From Physocladia obscura (taxonomy: Eukaryota > Chytridiomycota > Chytridiomycetes > Chytridiales > Chytriomycetaceae), in the NCBI GenBank assembly GCA_027596945.1, contig JADGJH010000121.1:1-28921 (forward strand): a DNA stretch of 28,921 nt. The letters run 5' to 3'. The notes below the pieces were generated by a model. It worked only from the letters and a program-made list of their open reading frames with translations, was not told the origin of the DNA and searched no databases. Both the position numbers and the translations under genes were made by a program. Shown here one piece after another: positions 1 through 9,900 of the stretch (positions are counted from its first letter, which is position 1; each line of letters starts with the position of its first letter).

Positions 1-839
1 GTTAATGTATTGAAACAAATGAGAATTTGTTATATTGCATTATTGACACTCTGTGAGCATGAATGTGATATTTTTTTATTGTAATAATGGTTATGGTCAA
101 TTAGTTAACGTTGGAGCAAAATAAAGTATATTGTAAATAGCAAATTATAGATGTAAATGTATATTTAGAGTATTTATTATGTGTTTCAACATTATTTTTA
201 ACACCTTCAATAATTAGAAATATTTATTTATTTATATTTTTATTTATCTAACATTTATATTTTTGTTTATTCATTTGTCTATAATTTTTATTTATTGTAC
301 AATAAAAAATTAAATTTAAACTATTTTAATTTTTTATGGTTTTTTATTTATTTATACTTTTTATTTTATTTTTTTAGTGTAGTAGACACACTTGATGGTT
401 TCATATCTTCAAAAACATTTTACATGGAGCATTGAGTAAAAAATCTGTTACAGATGCTTTAAGTTGATGGTGTACTATTGATATGAGTTTGAACAAACCA
501 ACAAATGTTTAATTTCAGAAAAGGAAGGTATTCTTATCAAAACTAACAACCTGTTTTTCAACAATGTGAAATACAGTCATTATTTATAGAGTTTTGATCA
601 ATGCATTCTTTCTGTATTTTTATGTTTTATACGTATGTTAATACTGGATAAAGTATGTAAATAAACATTTATAACTATAATATTTTGCATCATTGAAATA
701 AAAAGATGGTAAGTTTGGAAATATTTTTGTGCAATTTCTAATAAGGGAGTAATATGTAAAAATAGACATCTTCAATTCTTACATTTGATGCTAAGATGTT
801 TCAGTATGGATGACAACATGTTGAACTATGTAACAGGAG
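1..839. other. AT-rich region without a recognisable gene
   Basis: No open frame of useful length and no splice-supported coding signal was seen on either strand. The stretch is very AT-rich, especially about 180-370, with runs built from TTTATTTA-like units. It may be intergenic sequence or the 3' flank of the decayed transposon that follows. I looked for terminal inverted repeats matching the far side of that element and found none that were convincing. No tRNA or rRNA signature was seen. Confidence 0.5.
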
Positions 840-2053
840 TAGCAAATACTCATATGCTGAATAAAGTTGCAGCCAAATAACCACAATGTCAAAAAACAGG
901 TTTCATATCAAAATTTTGATATTTAATTACAGCAGACACTATGACTGGAAGAAGATTCTTAACATTAACTCTGCCTTCTTTGTAGTCCTGTCAAAGTCTT
1001 GATTTAAGCATTCCAAAAAACACTTCTATTGGATTATAGAATAAGAAATACTGGAACAATTCCAGTGGATCTCAATTGAAGAACCAGCTTGATGGATTGA
1101 TGGATTCTTGTTCTGTCAAAATTCCAGGCAGAATTATGGCCAGGGTATTGCTGTGTTTGCTTGTGCTTGGTTGCAATGTTTAGACAGTGACATGTGAATT
1201 TCTTCTTGTTGAATGTGCCTTCTGTCTGGTATACTTTGAGTACTCCCATCTGTTGGAATCAGAAAAAGGGAAGCCATTAATGATCTCCAAAGTTGAAACA
1301 AATGCAAAAGCTGTAGAAAGAAACGTTTAATAAATAATAAATTTTCAAAAAATGACTTGAAGTTCTTCACCATATTGCACCTTCCAACACCACTCACAGC
1401 CCCATTACCCAAACAGTACAATACTTGGTGGACATCCTTAAACCACATTTTAACACCATACTATTGATGAAACAAAGAAGTGAGATGCAAGGAGGTCTCA
1501 AGTACTCCCCTCTTAAATATAGCTTCTTTCCTTTTAGAGCATATCCTGTTGTCTGAGCATTTTGCAATTATCAAACAATGCTTTGTCCAAGAATCCAATA
1601 TGGTGTGGTGACAAATTAAGTGAGTTCAACTCACATGTAAATTGCATGATTTCAGAATTCTGTATGAAAATTACTTGGTGTGTGGTGAGACTTTTCCATG
1701 TAAATCCAGTTGTATGAAGAATTTGCCAAATATACAATATATTGATGGTTTTCTGGAATTGTTTGCAGAATGTATCTTGGGCTTTATCCAAAAAAGATAT
1801 GCAGTGAAGTATATTCCACTAACTGCTTTTGCAGTGCAGAAAACTTGCAATTGACAACTTTTTGGGGCCTTTTTGTCGATGCTGCATTTGATTCAAATTG
1901 CTTTATCCATTGGATGATTGTTTGAGGCGATTTTTGGAAGATTGTCCCAACCATTTCCATTGACATGCAATGGAAATAGTAGTTGTAGAGGATATGTACT
2001 TGTGTGTTCGCACTGGCTTGCACAGATGTAACTTGAGCCTGGATTGATTCCAT
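840..2053 (-). pseudogene. Decayed IS630/Tc1-type DDE transposase
   Basis: Read on the minus strand, shifting frame several times, this gives a transposase-like protein. It starts at 2053 with a helix-turn-helix-like stretch (FQKSPQTIIQWIKQFE). A second helical part follows (WQILHTTGFTWKSL), then a first catalytic-type aspartate in GFLDKALFDN (about 1575-1605). Next are SLLCFINSMVL (about 1455-1490), TEGTF (about 1220), a second aspartate in AWNFDRTRIH (about 1100-1130), and PIEVFFGMLKSRL (about 970-1010) with the third acidic residue. D and E lie about 34 residues apart, as in the IS630/Tc1/mariner group. The frame changes at about 1784, 1545, 1250 and 1015, and stops such as that before NPIEV, make it non-functional. 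Part of the central region (about 1250-1440) does not align well and may hold an insertion. Boundaries are approximate and no terminal repeats were identified. The order of motifs and their spacing is what convinces me; the exact superfamily branch is less certain. Confidence 0.75.
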
Positions 2054-2432
2054 TGAAAACTCGGAAAGATTTAAGTTTATTCAGAAAAAAGACATTTTCA
2101 AGTGAAACGACGATATAAAATTCTAAAATAATTTTAAAAAATCGAAAATTTTTGAAAATGCAAGTGTTGAACATTTTTTCAGGTTTTTCTCAGTAAGAGC
2201 ACGTATATTCTTGCTGTTTGATGATCAATCAACAAGTGGTGGTGCTTTGCGTGTGTTTGATTTCCTTCAGTTCCAAAGCGGACAGCTTCTTTTAAATTTA
2301 CGCAAATGAAAAAATCCTTAAAGAAACGGAAGACAAAACATACATTGTCCAACTGTGGCAAAATACCAGGCTACTTTACAATACAGGCAGTATAATTAAA
2401 ATAATAAATAAATAAACATTTTATTACTATAC

Positions 2433-2459
2433 AGTCAATTTTTTCTTGAAAAATTAACT
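2433..2459. repeat. Imperfect inverted repeat (hairpin)
   Basis: Two 12-base arms around a 3-base loop pair at ten positions by Watson-Crick rules, one by G-T wobble, with one mismatch. The sequence is AT-rich, so chance is plausible. It lies between the transposase relic and the eroded fragment and cannot be tied to either. Confidence 0.35.
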
Positions 2460-2533
2460 TGCCACATAGTATTTTTATTACTAATCATGTGTACTCTTAG
2501 CTTGTACCAATTCTAACTCTTATATTCAACAGC

Positions 2534-2865
2534 GTATATCAGCAATTCAAGCATCAGGTGCCTTACATCTACTTACAATTGTTACGGCAGTAGGCCCGAT
2601 ATTTAATACGTTCGATTGATCGATTAGTGGTGTAATCGTTTGAACGAATTTCAATAACATCATGGTTAATATTAAACTTGTGGAATTCATTAGCAAGTTT
2701 GCTTCAAATGGTATCTTGACTAATTTGTGCGATACTCTACAAATTTTGGAGTGTTTACAGGATGGGCAATTTACAATGCTTAGCTTGCGAATGCGACGAG
2801 TCAAATTATTGATGGATTTATATACATGTGTTAATTTAGAGTATTTATATAGCGTTTTTTGGTGA
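2534..2865 (+). pseudogene. Possible eroded coding fragment, unknown family
   Basis: One plus-strand frame looks protein-like from about 2534 to the TGA at 2863-2865. It begins just after a splice-acceptor-like ATTCAACAG. Readable parts include ISAIQASGALHLLTIVTAV and, after an internal ATG at 2662, KLVEFISKFASNGILTN. Two in-frame TGA codons (about 2618 and 2639) interrupt it, and both could be CGA codons changed by a C-to-T transition. I do not recognise the family. It may equally be a chance open frame, so treat it as tentative. Confidence 0.2.
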
Positions 2866-2970
2866 CACTAGTAGTTATTCTTGTTGTGATAGTGGTATTT
2901 GTGTGCCAGTTTGACATGGGCAGGGCCTTAATGTTGATTTGCTTTGAAGTAAAAGGCTCTTATTGAAAGG

Positions 2971-2976
2971 TTTATT
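2971..2976 (-). terminator. Polyadenylation signal for SPT4
   Basis: The minus strand reads AATAAA about 21 bp past the SPT4 stop codon, the usual place for a poly(A) signal in a short fungal 3' UTR. Confidence 0.5.
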
Positions 2977-2996
2977 TGAATAGTTAGGGTTCGGGT

Positions 2997-3424
2997 TCAA
3001 TCTTTCACGGAGCCGTCACGTGGCCGGTATGCAAAGCCCTGGTCTTCGAGGCGGCCGATAATGTCTTCGGGGAGGCGGCCCGAGACACGCATCGCGTAGA
3101 GACCCTTTGCGAAAGTGTCAATGCGCTGCCACCGCGCGACCCAACTGTCGCCGGGCTGTGTGACGCCGATAATGCCGTCGAATTGTGCAGAGGTGCTGGA
3201 TCCGAGCGGTTAGCGTATTCAACGTAACGCTTCAGTACCAACAAGTAAGTCTTCAACAAAGCAACTAACCACTCGCCCACACTCTGGTTGCTGCCCATCA
3301 TCGCAAGCAAATCCTCGCAGTTGTCGCATCCCGCCTGCCGAAATTGCTCGCGTGTCTTGATAAGCCCGCACAGGAGGCACGCCCTCCAAGTTCGCCTGTT
3401 AGTATCGCTCGGGAGTGGTTCCAT
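2997..3424 (-). CDS. SPT4: Transcription elongation factor Spt4
   Basis: Spliced minus-strand gene, exons 3424-3270 and 3195-2997, giving 117 residues, the typical Spt4 length. Spt4 is the small zinc-binding subunit of DSIF (Spt4-Spt5), which rides on RNA polymerase II, helps it through chromatin and governs promoter-proximal pausing. The zinc site is intact: C16 and C19 (RACLLCGLIKT) and C33 and C36 (GCDNCEDLL). The second exon supplies the other hallmark segments, FDGIIGVTQPGDSWVARWQR, LYAMRVSGRLP and GFAYRPRDG. The 74-bp intron (3269-3196) has donor GTTAGT, a branch-like GCTAAC and acceptor CCAG. Splicing restores GECTSAQFDG; reading through the intron gives an unrelated C terminus. The gene is divergent from INTS11, start codons 40 bp apart. 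Exon 2 is noticeably GC-richer than its flanks. Identification is firm. Confidence 0.95.
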
Positions 3425-3464
3425 TTTTCGAAGAAAATATTCGCATCGTTAGAGTAACGTCCAA
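3425..3464. promoter_or_regulatory. 40-bp bidirectional start region, SPT4/INTS11
   Basis: Only 40 bp separate the two divergent ATG codons, so the 5' UTRs and core promoter must be very short, overlap the opposite gene, or be shared. An imperfect inverted repeat (CGAA...TTCG, about 3429-3443) sits inside. No TATA box is visible. Shared control of the two genes is inference. Confidence 0.55.
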
Positions 3465-6249
3465 ATGATCCGCTGTGTTCCCCTTGGCGCTGGCCAGGAT
3501 GTGGGCCGTTCGTGCTTGGTGCTGACTATTGGCGGAAAGAACGTAATGCTTGACTGTGGAATGCACATGGGCTACAATGACAACCGTCGCTTCCCAGACT
3601 TTTCCTATCTGTCGCGTTCAGGAAACTTTAATGCCGTATTGGATGCTGTGATTATCTCTCACTTTCACCTTGTGCGTATTTCTTTCGTTTTTCCAGTCTT
3701 TTAGTGACTGTTTCTCTCAATTTTTATTCAGGACCACTGCGGCGCACTTCCGTATTTTACTGAAATTTGCGGTTACGACGGCCCTATTTACATGACCACT
3801 CCAACTGTGAGATTAGATTACTTCAATTAGTCATATTATTCATAAACTGTTTCCGTCAACTACTTATCCTTGAACGAATTCACTTCTGACAGCGTGCTAT
3901 TGCTCCAATCCTCCTCGAAGACATGCGCAAAGTCGTCACTGAACGCAAAGGTGATACCAATTTTTTCACCTCAGACGAAATTCGCGCCTGTCTCGCCAAA
4001 GTCATTCCCGTTTCTCTTGGCGAAAGTGTCTGGGTCGATGACGATCTCGTTATTCGCCCATACTATGCTGGTACAAAAAATAAAACAATTACGCGTTAGC
4101 GCGTTCATCGATCAAAACTAATGACAAATTCGCGTAGCGCATAGTTGAGTAAAGTTCAGAAAGAATGAAAAAAAACCATTAAGTTTACGTGTTAGCGAAC
4201 AATGAAAAAAGTTCGCAATATTGAAAGGATGAATAGGACACGTTCTTGGTGCTGCAATGTTTCATATTCAAGTCGGCGACGCGTCCGTCGTTTATACGGG
4301 CGATTACAATATGACACCCGATCGCCACCTTGGGGCTGCCTGGATCGATGAATGCAAGCCAGACCTTCTCATAACTGAAACCACCTATGCCACAACCACT
4401 CGTGCCAGCAAGCGTTCTCGTGAACTTGATTTTCTAAAAAAAGTTCATGAATGCGTTTTGGCGGGTTAGCAGTACGTTGGACTGTTTTATCGTATTTAAT
4501 TTTCTGTTTTATATTTAGGAGGAAAAGTGTTGATACCAGTTTTCGCTCTCGGACGTGCTCAAGAACTGTGCATTTTAATTGACTCGTATTGGGCGCAAAC
4601 CGGGCTCAAAGTCCCAATCTATTTCAGCGCAGGTCTGACAGAGCGCGCTAACCAATACTACAAACTATTTATCGGTTGGACAAACGAGAAAATAAAATCA
4701 AGCTTCACTGGCGCTGCATCTGGAAACAGCATCACAAACAATATTGGTAGTAGCAGTAGCAGCAGCATCAGTAGCAACAGCAATGGTGGCGCCGAATCAA
4801 CAACAAGCCATAATATGTTTGACTTCAAACATATTAAACCGTTTGACAGAAACTTTGTTGATGAACCCACTGCTCAGGTGCTATTTGCGAGCCCGGGTAT
4901 GTTACATGCTGGTCTCTCTCTTGATGTTTTCAAAAAATGGTGCCATGATCCCAAAAATATGATTATTCTGCCGGGATATTGCGTGCCAGGAACAGTCGGT
5001 GCGAAAGTGCTCGCTGGCGAAAAGGTTATTGATATTGATAAACTCACGCGCGTGAATGTGAATATGCAGGTTGAGAACCTGAGCTTTAGTGCTCATGCAG
5101 ATTCGAAAGGAATTATGCAACTCATTGGAATGTGTAAGCCCAAGAATATGTAAGTTTATACACAAGTGTTTGTATGTAAATTAAACAACAAACAAATATA
5201 GCATGCTTGTACACGGAGAAGCTCGAAAAATGGCACAATTAAAAACACGGATTCTTGCTGAAACTGGCATACCATGCTATGACCCGCCAAATGGAACCAC
5301 AATCACAATAAACACACAAGAATTTGTGCAAGCTGCAATTTCAAATGACGCAATAATCCGTTCAATCAATGCTGCTACGACTGGCAAAATAGCCACTCTT
5401 CAAGATGCCAATATTAATAGCGCAGAAAAAAAACTAAAAATGGATATTGTGGAGCAGCAGCAACAGCGCACTGAAATTCCATTTACTGGCGCTGCTGTTA
5501 TTGATCCAACTCTTAAAATACCTCGAATTGTTGATAGGTACGAATGTGCACAGGAATTTGAAGTCGAACTTGTTGAGTTCAAGATGCGAATTCGTAAAAC
5601 ATTTGACGCTACTGAAATGGTTTCACGTCATCTTCGCACTGCGCAACAGCATTTGCTGCAGTTGCAACAAAATCAGCAGCAGCCACAACAACAACATCAG
5701 CCACATTATCAGCAACAGCAACATCAGCATCAACTATATCATCAACAGCATTTGCATCAACAGTATTATCAAAAGCAACAACAGCAACATCAGCAGCAGC
5801 AGCAACACCAACAAGTTTCACAGAAGCGAAAGCTCGAACAACAACAGCAACAACAACCCCACGAATTGAGTGGCACTGAAGTTGTGGTACAGATGCTGGA
5901 TGTTGCTTTCAGAAGATTTGTTGTACAGAACCAACAGCCAGCACTAACAGGCCACCAGCAAAAGCAGGGCAGTGGGGGGGCTATGTCTGCTGTCAATTCT
6001 GCTTCCACTCCAAATGGTCCAAAAAAACCAAAACGAACAACAGTTTCTTTGAATGGAAATATTTTGAATGTTGGTAGTGTGGTTGTTACTGTTGTTGGTG
6101 GTGGAGGAATTGGCGGCGATTGTGCTGGCAGTAATCGTGATGATAATTTTGAAGAAGATGCAATTATTGTGGAATGGCCTTCTGGAGACGATGAAGCACG
6201 AGATTTCGCAACAAAAATTGTTGCAGTTGTAAATGCTGTTTTGCAATAA
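3465..6249 (+). CDS. INTS11: Integrator complex subunit 11 (RNA endonuclease)
   Basis: Six exons: 3465-3671, 3732-3806, 3893-4070, 4237-4464, 4519-5149 and 5202-6249; 788 residues. INTS11 is the metallo-beta-lactamase/beta-CASP nuclease of Integrator, which cleaves nascent RNA at RNA polymerase II. The N terminus ([25 protein letters not shown]) and [10 protein letters not shown] are INTS11-type; CPSF73/Ysh1 differs at these sites. Metal ligands are present: H66, H68, D70 and H71 of SHFHLDHCG, H155 in GHVLGAAMF and D176 in YTGDYN. The beta-CASP residues are E201 (ITETTYA), H359 (PGMLHAG) and H422 (SFSAHAD), so the enzyme should be active. Intron 1 falls inside the HxHxDH motif. It is longer than the usual roughly 600 residues because of a Ser/Asn insert in the beta-CASP domain and a long Gln/His tract before the C-terminal domain. 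All five introns are GT-AG and frame-keeping. The start at 3465 gives the family N terminus directly. Confidence 0.95.
4707..4811 (+). repeat. Ser/Asn-rich low-complexity insert in INTS11
   Basis: About 35 codons rich in AGT/AGC, AAC and GGT interrupt the beta-CASP domain between [10 protein letters not shown] and NMFDFKH, segments that adjoin closely in other INTS11 proteins. The frame is kept and no splice sites flank it, so it appears translated. Confidence 0.85.
5644..5859 (+). repeat. Gln/His-rich CAG/CAA tract in INTS11
   Basis: Roughly 72 codons (residues 588-659), mostly CAG/CAA with CAT/CAC, separate the catalytic module from the C-terminal domain. Mixed CAG and CAA codons make it less slippery than a pure CAG run. 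It is probably a flexible linker, and length variation between strains would be expected. Confidence 0.9.
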
Positions 6250-6254
6250 ATAAA
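6245..6254 (+). terminator. Overlapping AATAAA signals at the INTS11 stop
   Basis: Two overlapping AATAAA hexamers cover the TAA stop codon and the following bases. The real signal may lie further downstream in the AT-rich 3' flank; this is only a candidate. Confidence 0.3.
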
Positions 6255-6935
6255 TTGAAAAAAAATTTTTATGTTTATAATCAGTTTGGATAGGTGAAAT
6301 AACCAAACTAATATGATGATATCCGAAGAATTCTAAGACAATTATCCGATCTAAAGAATCTCGCTGCCTTCCCCTCCTCAATAAACTAAAACACATTTGC
6401 TGTGTTTACTACGCTAATACGCTCCGCCACTGAAAACAATATTCGAGTATGTTTGAAAATTTCCAGATCATATAATTCTAGGGTCGCAATTGTCGCCAAA
6501 TGCCGTGCCAACTCTCAAACTCTTGAGAGGTTGCCCGCTTGCATTAGTTTTGTAAAATCTGGACAATGGAGATAGCTCATCTGGCAAAAATTCTCCAAGG
6601 GCAACTACGATATACTGCAGATTTCCACTAATCACATATTTCTTAGAAGTAGCTAGTTTCTGCTTGTCAAATTTTAAGTGCTTGCAAATTAAATATTCTA
6701 AGACCCAAGTTCTACTACAAAAATTTTTTTAAGAATTCAGATTCAGCAAATATGCACGAATACATTTTGGCCTTGGGTTAGAACCAACAGATTATCGTCT
6801 TATCCTCTGAATTTTTCGAAGCTGATAAATTCTCCTCGTCGACCTCCACTAAACACTTCGCTGTCGTTTTATTCCGTTGTTTTGCTATTATCAATTTCTG
6901 ATCATTTTAATTTAAAAAAAAAATCTAAAACCAAA
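6250..6935. other. Intergenic region between two convergent genes
   Basis: This holds the 3' flanks of INTS11 (plus) and the giant kelch/repeat gene (minus). No open frame worth calling was found. A short hairpin-like CTCAA...TTGAG occurs at about 6513-6527. Sequences near 6572 and 6775 weakly resemble the A and B boxes of tRNA genes but cannot be folded into a tRNA. Confidence 0.5.
6868..6873 (-). terminator. Polyadenylation signal for the giant gene
   Basis: AATAAA on the minus strand lies about 63 bp beyond the TGA stop at 6936-6938, a normal distance for a fungal 3' UTR. Confidence 0.45.
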
Positions 6936-9900
6936 TCACTTTAAAGCATCTTCAACAACATGCACTGCAGTCTCTGCTCCACTAGCAACCGCTTGAACAG
7001 CATTTTCAGCACCGGTAGATACAACACGAATAACTCTGCTAAACCATCCTTCACTTTCTTTTTTCACTTCTTGAACAGGTTTGTCATATTCAAGTAATTG
7101 CTGCACTCCTACAACGCGAGCAGCCAGAATCCATTCTCGAGCGACAGATAAAGAGTTTGATGATTCACCAGATAATGAGGATAAAATATCCCGAGCAGAA
7201 TCAATGTCGACATCAATGCCACTTGCCTTGAAGGCACTCTGGTATTGCACCACTGTGAATTCCCCACGAGAAATAACCAGATTTTCAACAAATTTAGAAA
7301 TGTCCCAGCCTGAGTTCTTTGAACGGCAGGCACTGATAAACCGTTCAACACTAAATTGTGGTGCTAGTGCGATAATTCTAGAACGAAATGCGCGAATACA
7401 CAATTCCGCATCTTCAGGCCCAGCTGTGCTCCAAAAAGACTTCAGCCTCCATAGAAATATATAGCTCTTAACCCCGCAAACTTTCAAAACATAAATCCAC
7501 TTATTGATAACTTCAAATCCGTCGGCGTTGTCAGAACCAGCCAAGACGCCAAGAAGGTTGGTCAAATCAACTTCGCTAATTTCAACGCCCTCTTTGGCCA
7601 ACAGCTCAAGGAAAATTGAATAAGACAAGTCGGAACCATAATTCACAAGATTGGTCAGAAATATGCCTAAATCAAACCGGCCATTTTTTGTCAAGCAGAA
7701 CCATTCAAAGCTGCGAACGTCCAGTTTGTTGTCAGAAATTGTCAGTGCCTTGTCCAAGTTTTCCATTTCATTTTCGCAAACACGAAGATGATCAAAGAAG
7801 ACTGATGAAGCGCGAATGAACCATTGAAGACCCCAGAGCTTCAAAAATGACACCCAATATGAGATTACTGGAATAGAAGTTTTTTCAAAGTCACCTCCAG
7901 TTAAAGTAATGCATAAATCTATGTATTCATGGGTAACAGTCCGAACTCCGCAAAGCTATGGAAGTTTGAGTTATTGTTAAATAGAAATGCAAGTTCAACT
8001 TACCCTGAAGGCAGATTCGAGAGTGTCAAGCGTGACAGAGGATGAATTTAGCAAATAGTTGATAAAACTTTCAATATCGAAATCATCTTCTGTCGAATGC
8101 CATGAATTTTCCAAACTTTGGCATCGCTCTATGAAGGAAAGCATATCGAACTTGGCATCCTTTCCAAACTCTTTCACATGAACTAAAAAGCGCATCATTT
8201 CACCTTCATCATGCTCTTTGTCATCAAGCAATGACCAGACAATGAACATATACCATTCCATTCCCCATTTTTTCAGAAACACAATAAGCATCTTGAAGAC
8301 AACAAGTCCTGATGAATAATCGTTTCCAGAAATCGATCCAATAAGATGTTCATATTCGTGAATTGTCGTGTTGATTCCACACGACTTGAAAACGCTTATA
8401 AGGGACTCATTAACACTTCCAGACTCTGAGGTTTTGCTCAGTTTGTCCAATAAATTTCGCAAATCGAAGTCGACTTCACTGAACCACCCGCTTTGCAAAT
8501 AATTGCACCGTTCAATGAAGGAACGCAACGTGAATCTTAATGAAATTGAATTGTCATTTAGAAGAACTTTCACATTTTGAATTTCAGCCTTGAAAGTAAG
8601 AACTGATTGCTCGACTTGTTGACGCTGTTCAACGAGAGTCCACATATAAATAACAGACCATTCTGTACCGAGCTTTTTTAAGAGATAGTGAAGTTCGCGC
8701 ATTGCAGTCATATATAAGTCATAATCTCCAAACAAGACGGCCATCAACTTTCGTAAATCGGTTGAATTTGGGTCTAGCTTGACTCCAGAGACTGCAAAGG
8801 CTTCAATAAGAGAGTCTTCTTCCAAGCGAGAGATTTCACTAATATTGTTGCACCAAGACTGCAAACTAAATTCCGAATTGCTGACTTTGCAGGCGGATAA
8901 GAATCCTCGAAGATTAAATTGAATGTTTGGACCCAATCCATATAAGCGACCCAAGAATGTCTGTAATAATTATATTAAGAGTCGGATTTGAAATGAGAAA
9001 AAACATTTAACAAACCATAACCAGTGCATTTTTTGTCGTCTGTTCTTGGATAACCACGTCAATGACTTCAAAGTACATATCGATTCCATACAGTTTAATA
9101 AATTGCCACCAGGACCTGAAAATATCCGTGTGATACTCAATAGCTCCACAAGTAGCAGTCATTATTTCCTTATATTCCGACTCAGATAAATTCAGTCCAT
9201 AATCGTTGAAAACTTGTGCAACATCTTCGTCATCGGTAATTTGAGATGCAGCAATAAGCCTTTCCAGAAAAGACTCCACACTAAAAACAGGATCAAAAAC
9301 GTGAGCAGCATTTTTGAAACTATTTGGATCAAATTTAGCTTTTGGGCCCAAATCTTTAATACTTGAAATCCATGCCTGAATGTTGGTGAATTTCAGAAAA
9401 ACAATTAAAATAAACAAAAGAATAAAAGAATAGCCGCATTACCATTCCAGCATGCTTGCATTGATCCACTGTCACAACAGATAACTCTGAAAGACGCGAA
9501 ATAAAGTTCAAAACACCGACAGATCGGATAATCAAAGAGTATTCCCACAACGCATCCAAACTCCAGAACCCGACAAATAACGACATAAACCGCCTCAACT
9601 CAGACAACCCGACTTCTAAGCCGGCATATTTGAAGCAAATCAAAAGATTCTCTTCAGAAATTTGAGATTGAACTGTCGAAAACGCATTGATAAATTTGAA
9701 AAAGCTGAATGTTGGAGATACTAATTGGCATTCGGTGATGAATGCAAAAGTGTTAGGATTAAATTCCGAGTATTTGATACGCATTTGAGTCACACCGTTC
9801 TGCGCAAAGAATTATTTTAGGTTTGTCAGTCGATTAATATAACACAAACCTCAAACGGAATTTCATTTAGAGGTCCAGCACTTGACCAAAGGGGCAAAAT

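Noticed and set aside
5944..6396. Minus-strand open frame of 150 codons at the INTS11 3' end
   Set aside because: It overlaps well-supported INTS11 coding sequence and its composition (Asn/Thr-rich) follows from the reverse of repetitive codons.
6560..6800. tRNA-like A-box (about 6572) and B-box or T-loop (about 6775) sequences
   Set aside because: They are about 200 bp apart, the T-loop-like element has a wrong base at a fixed position, and no acceptor stem pairs.
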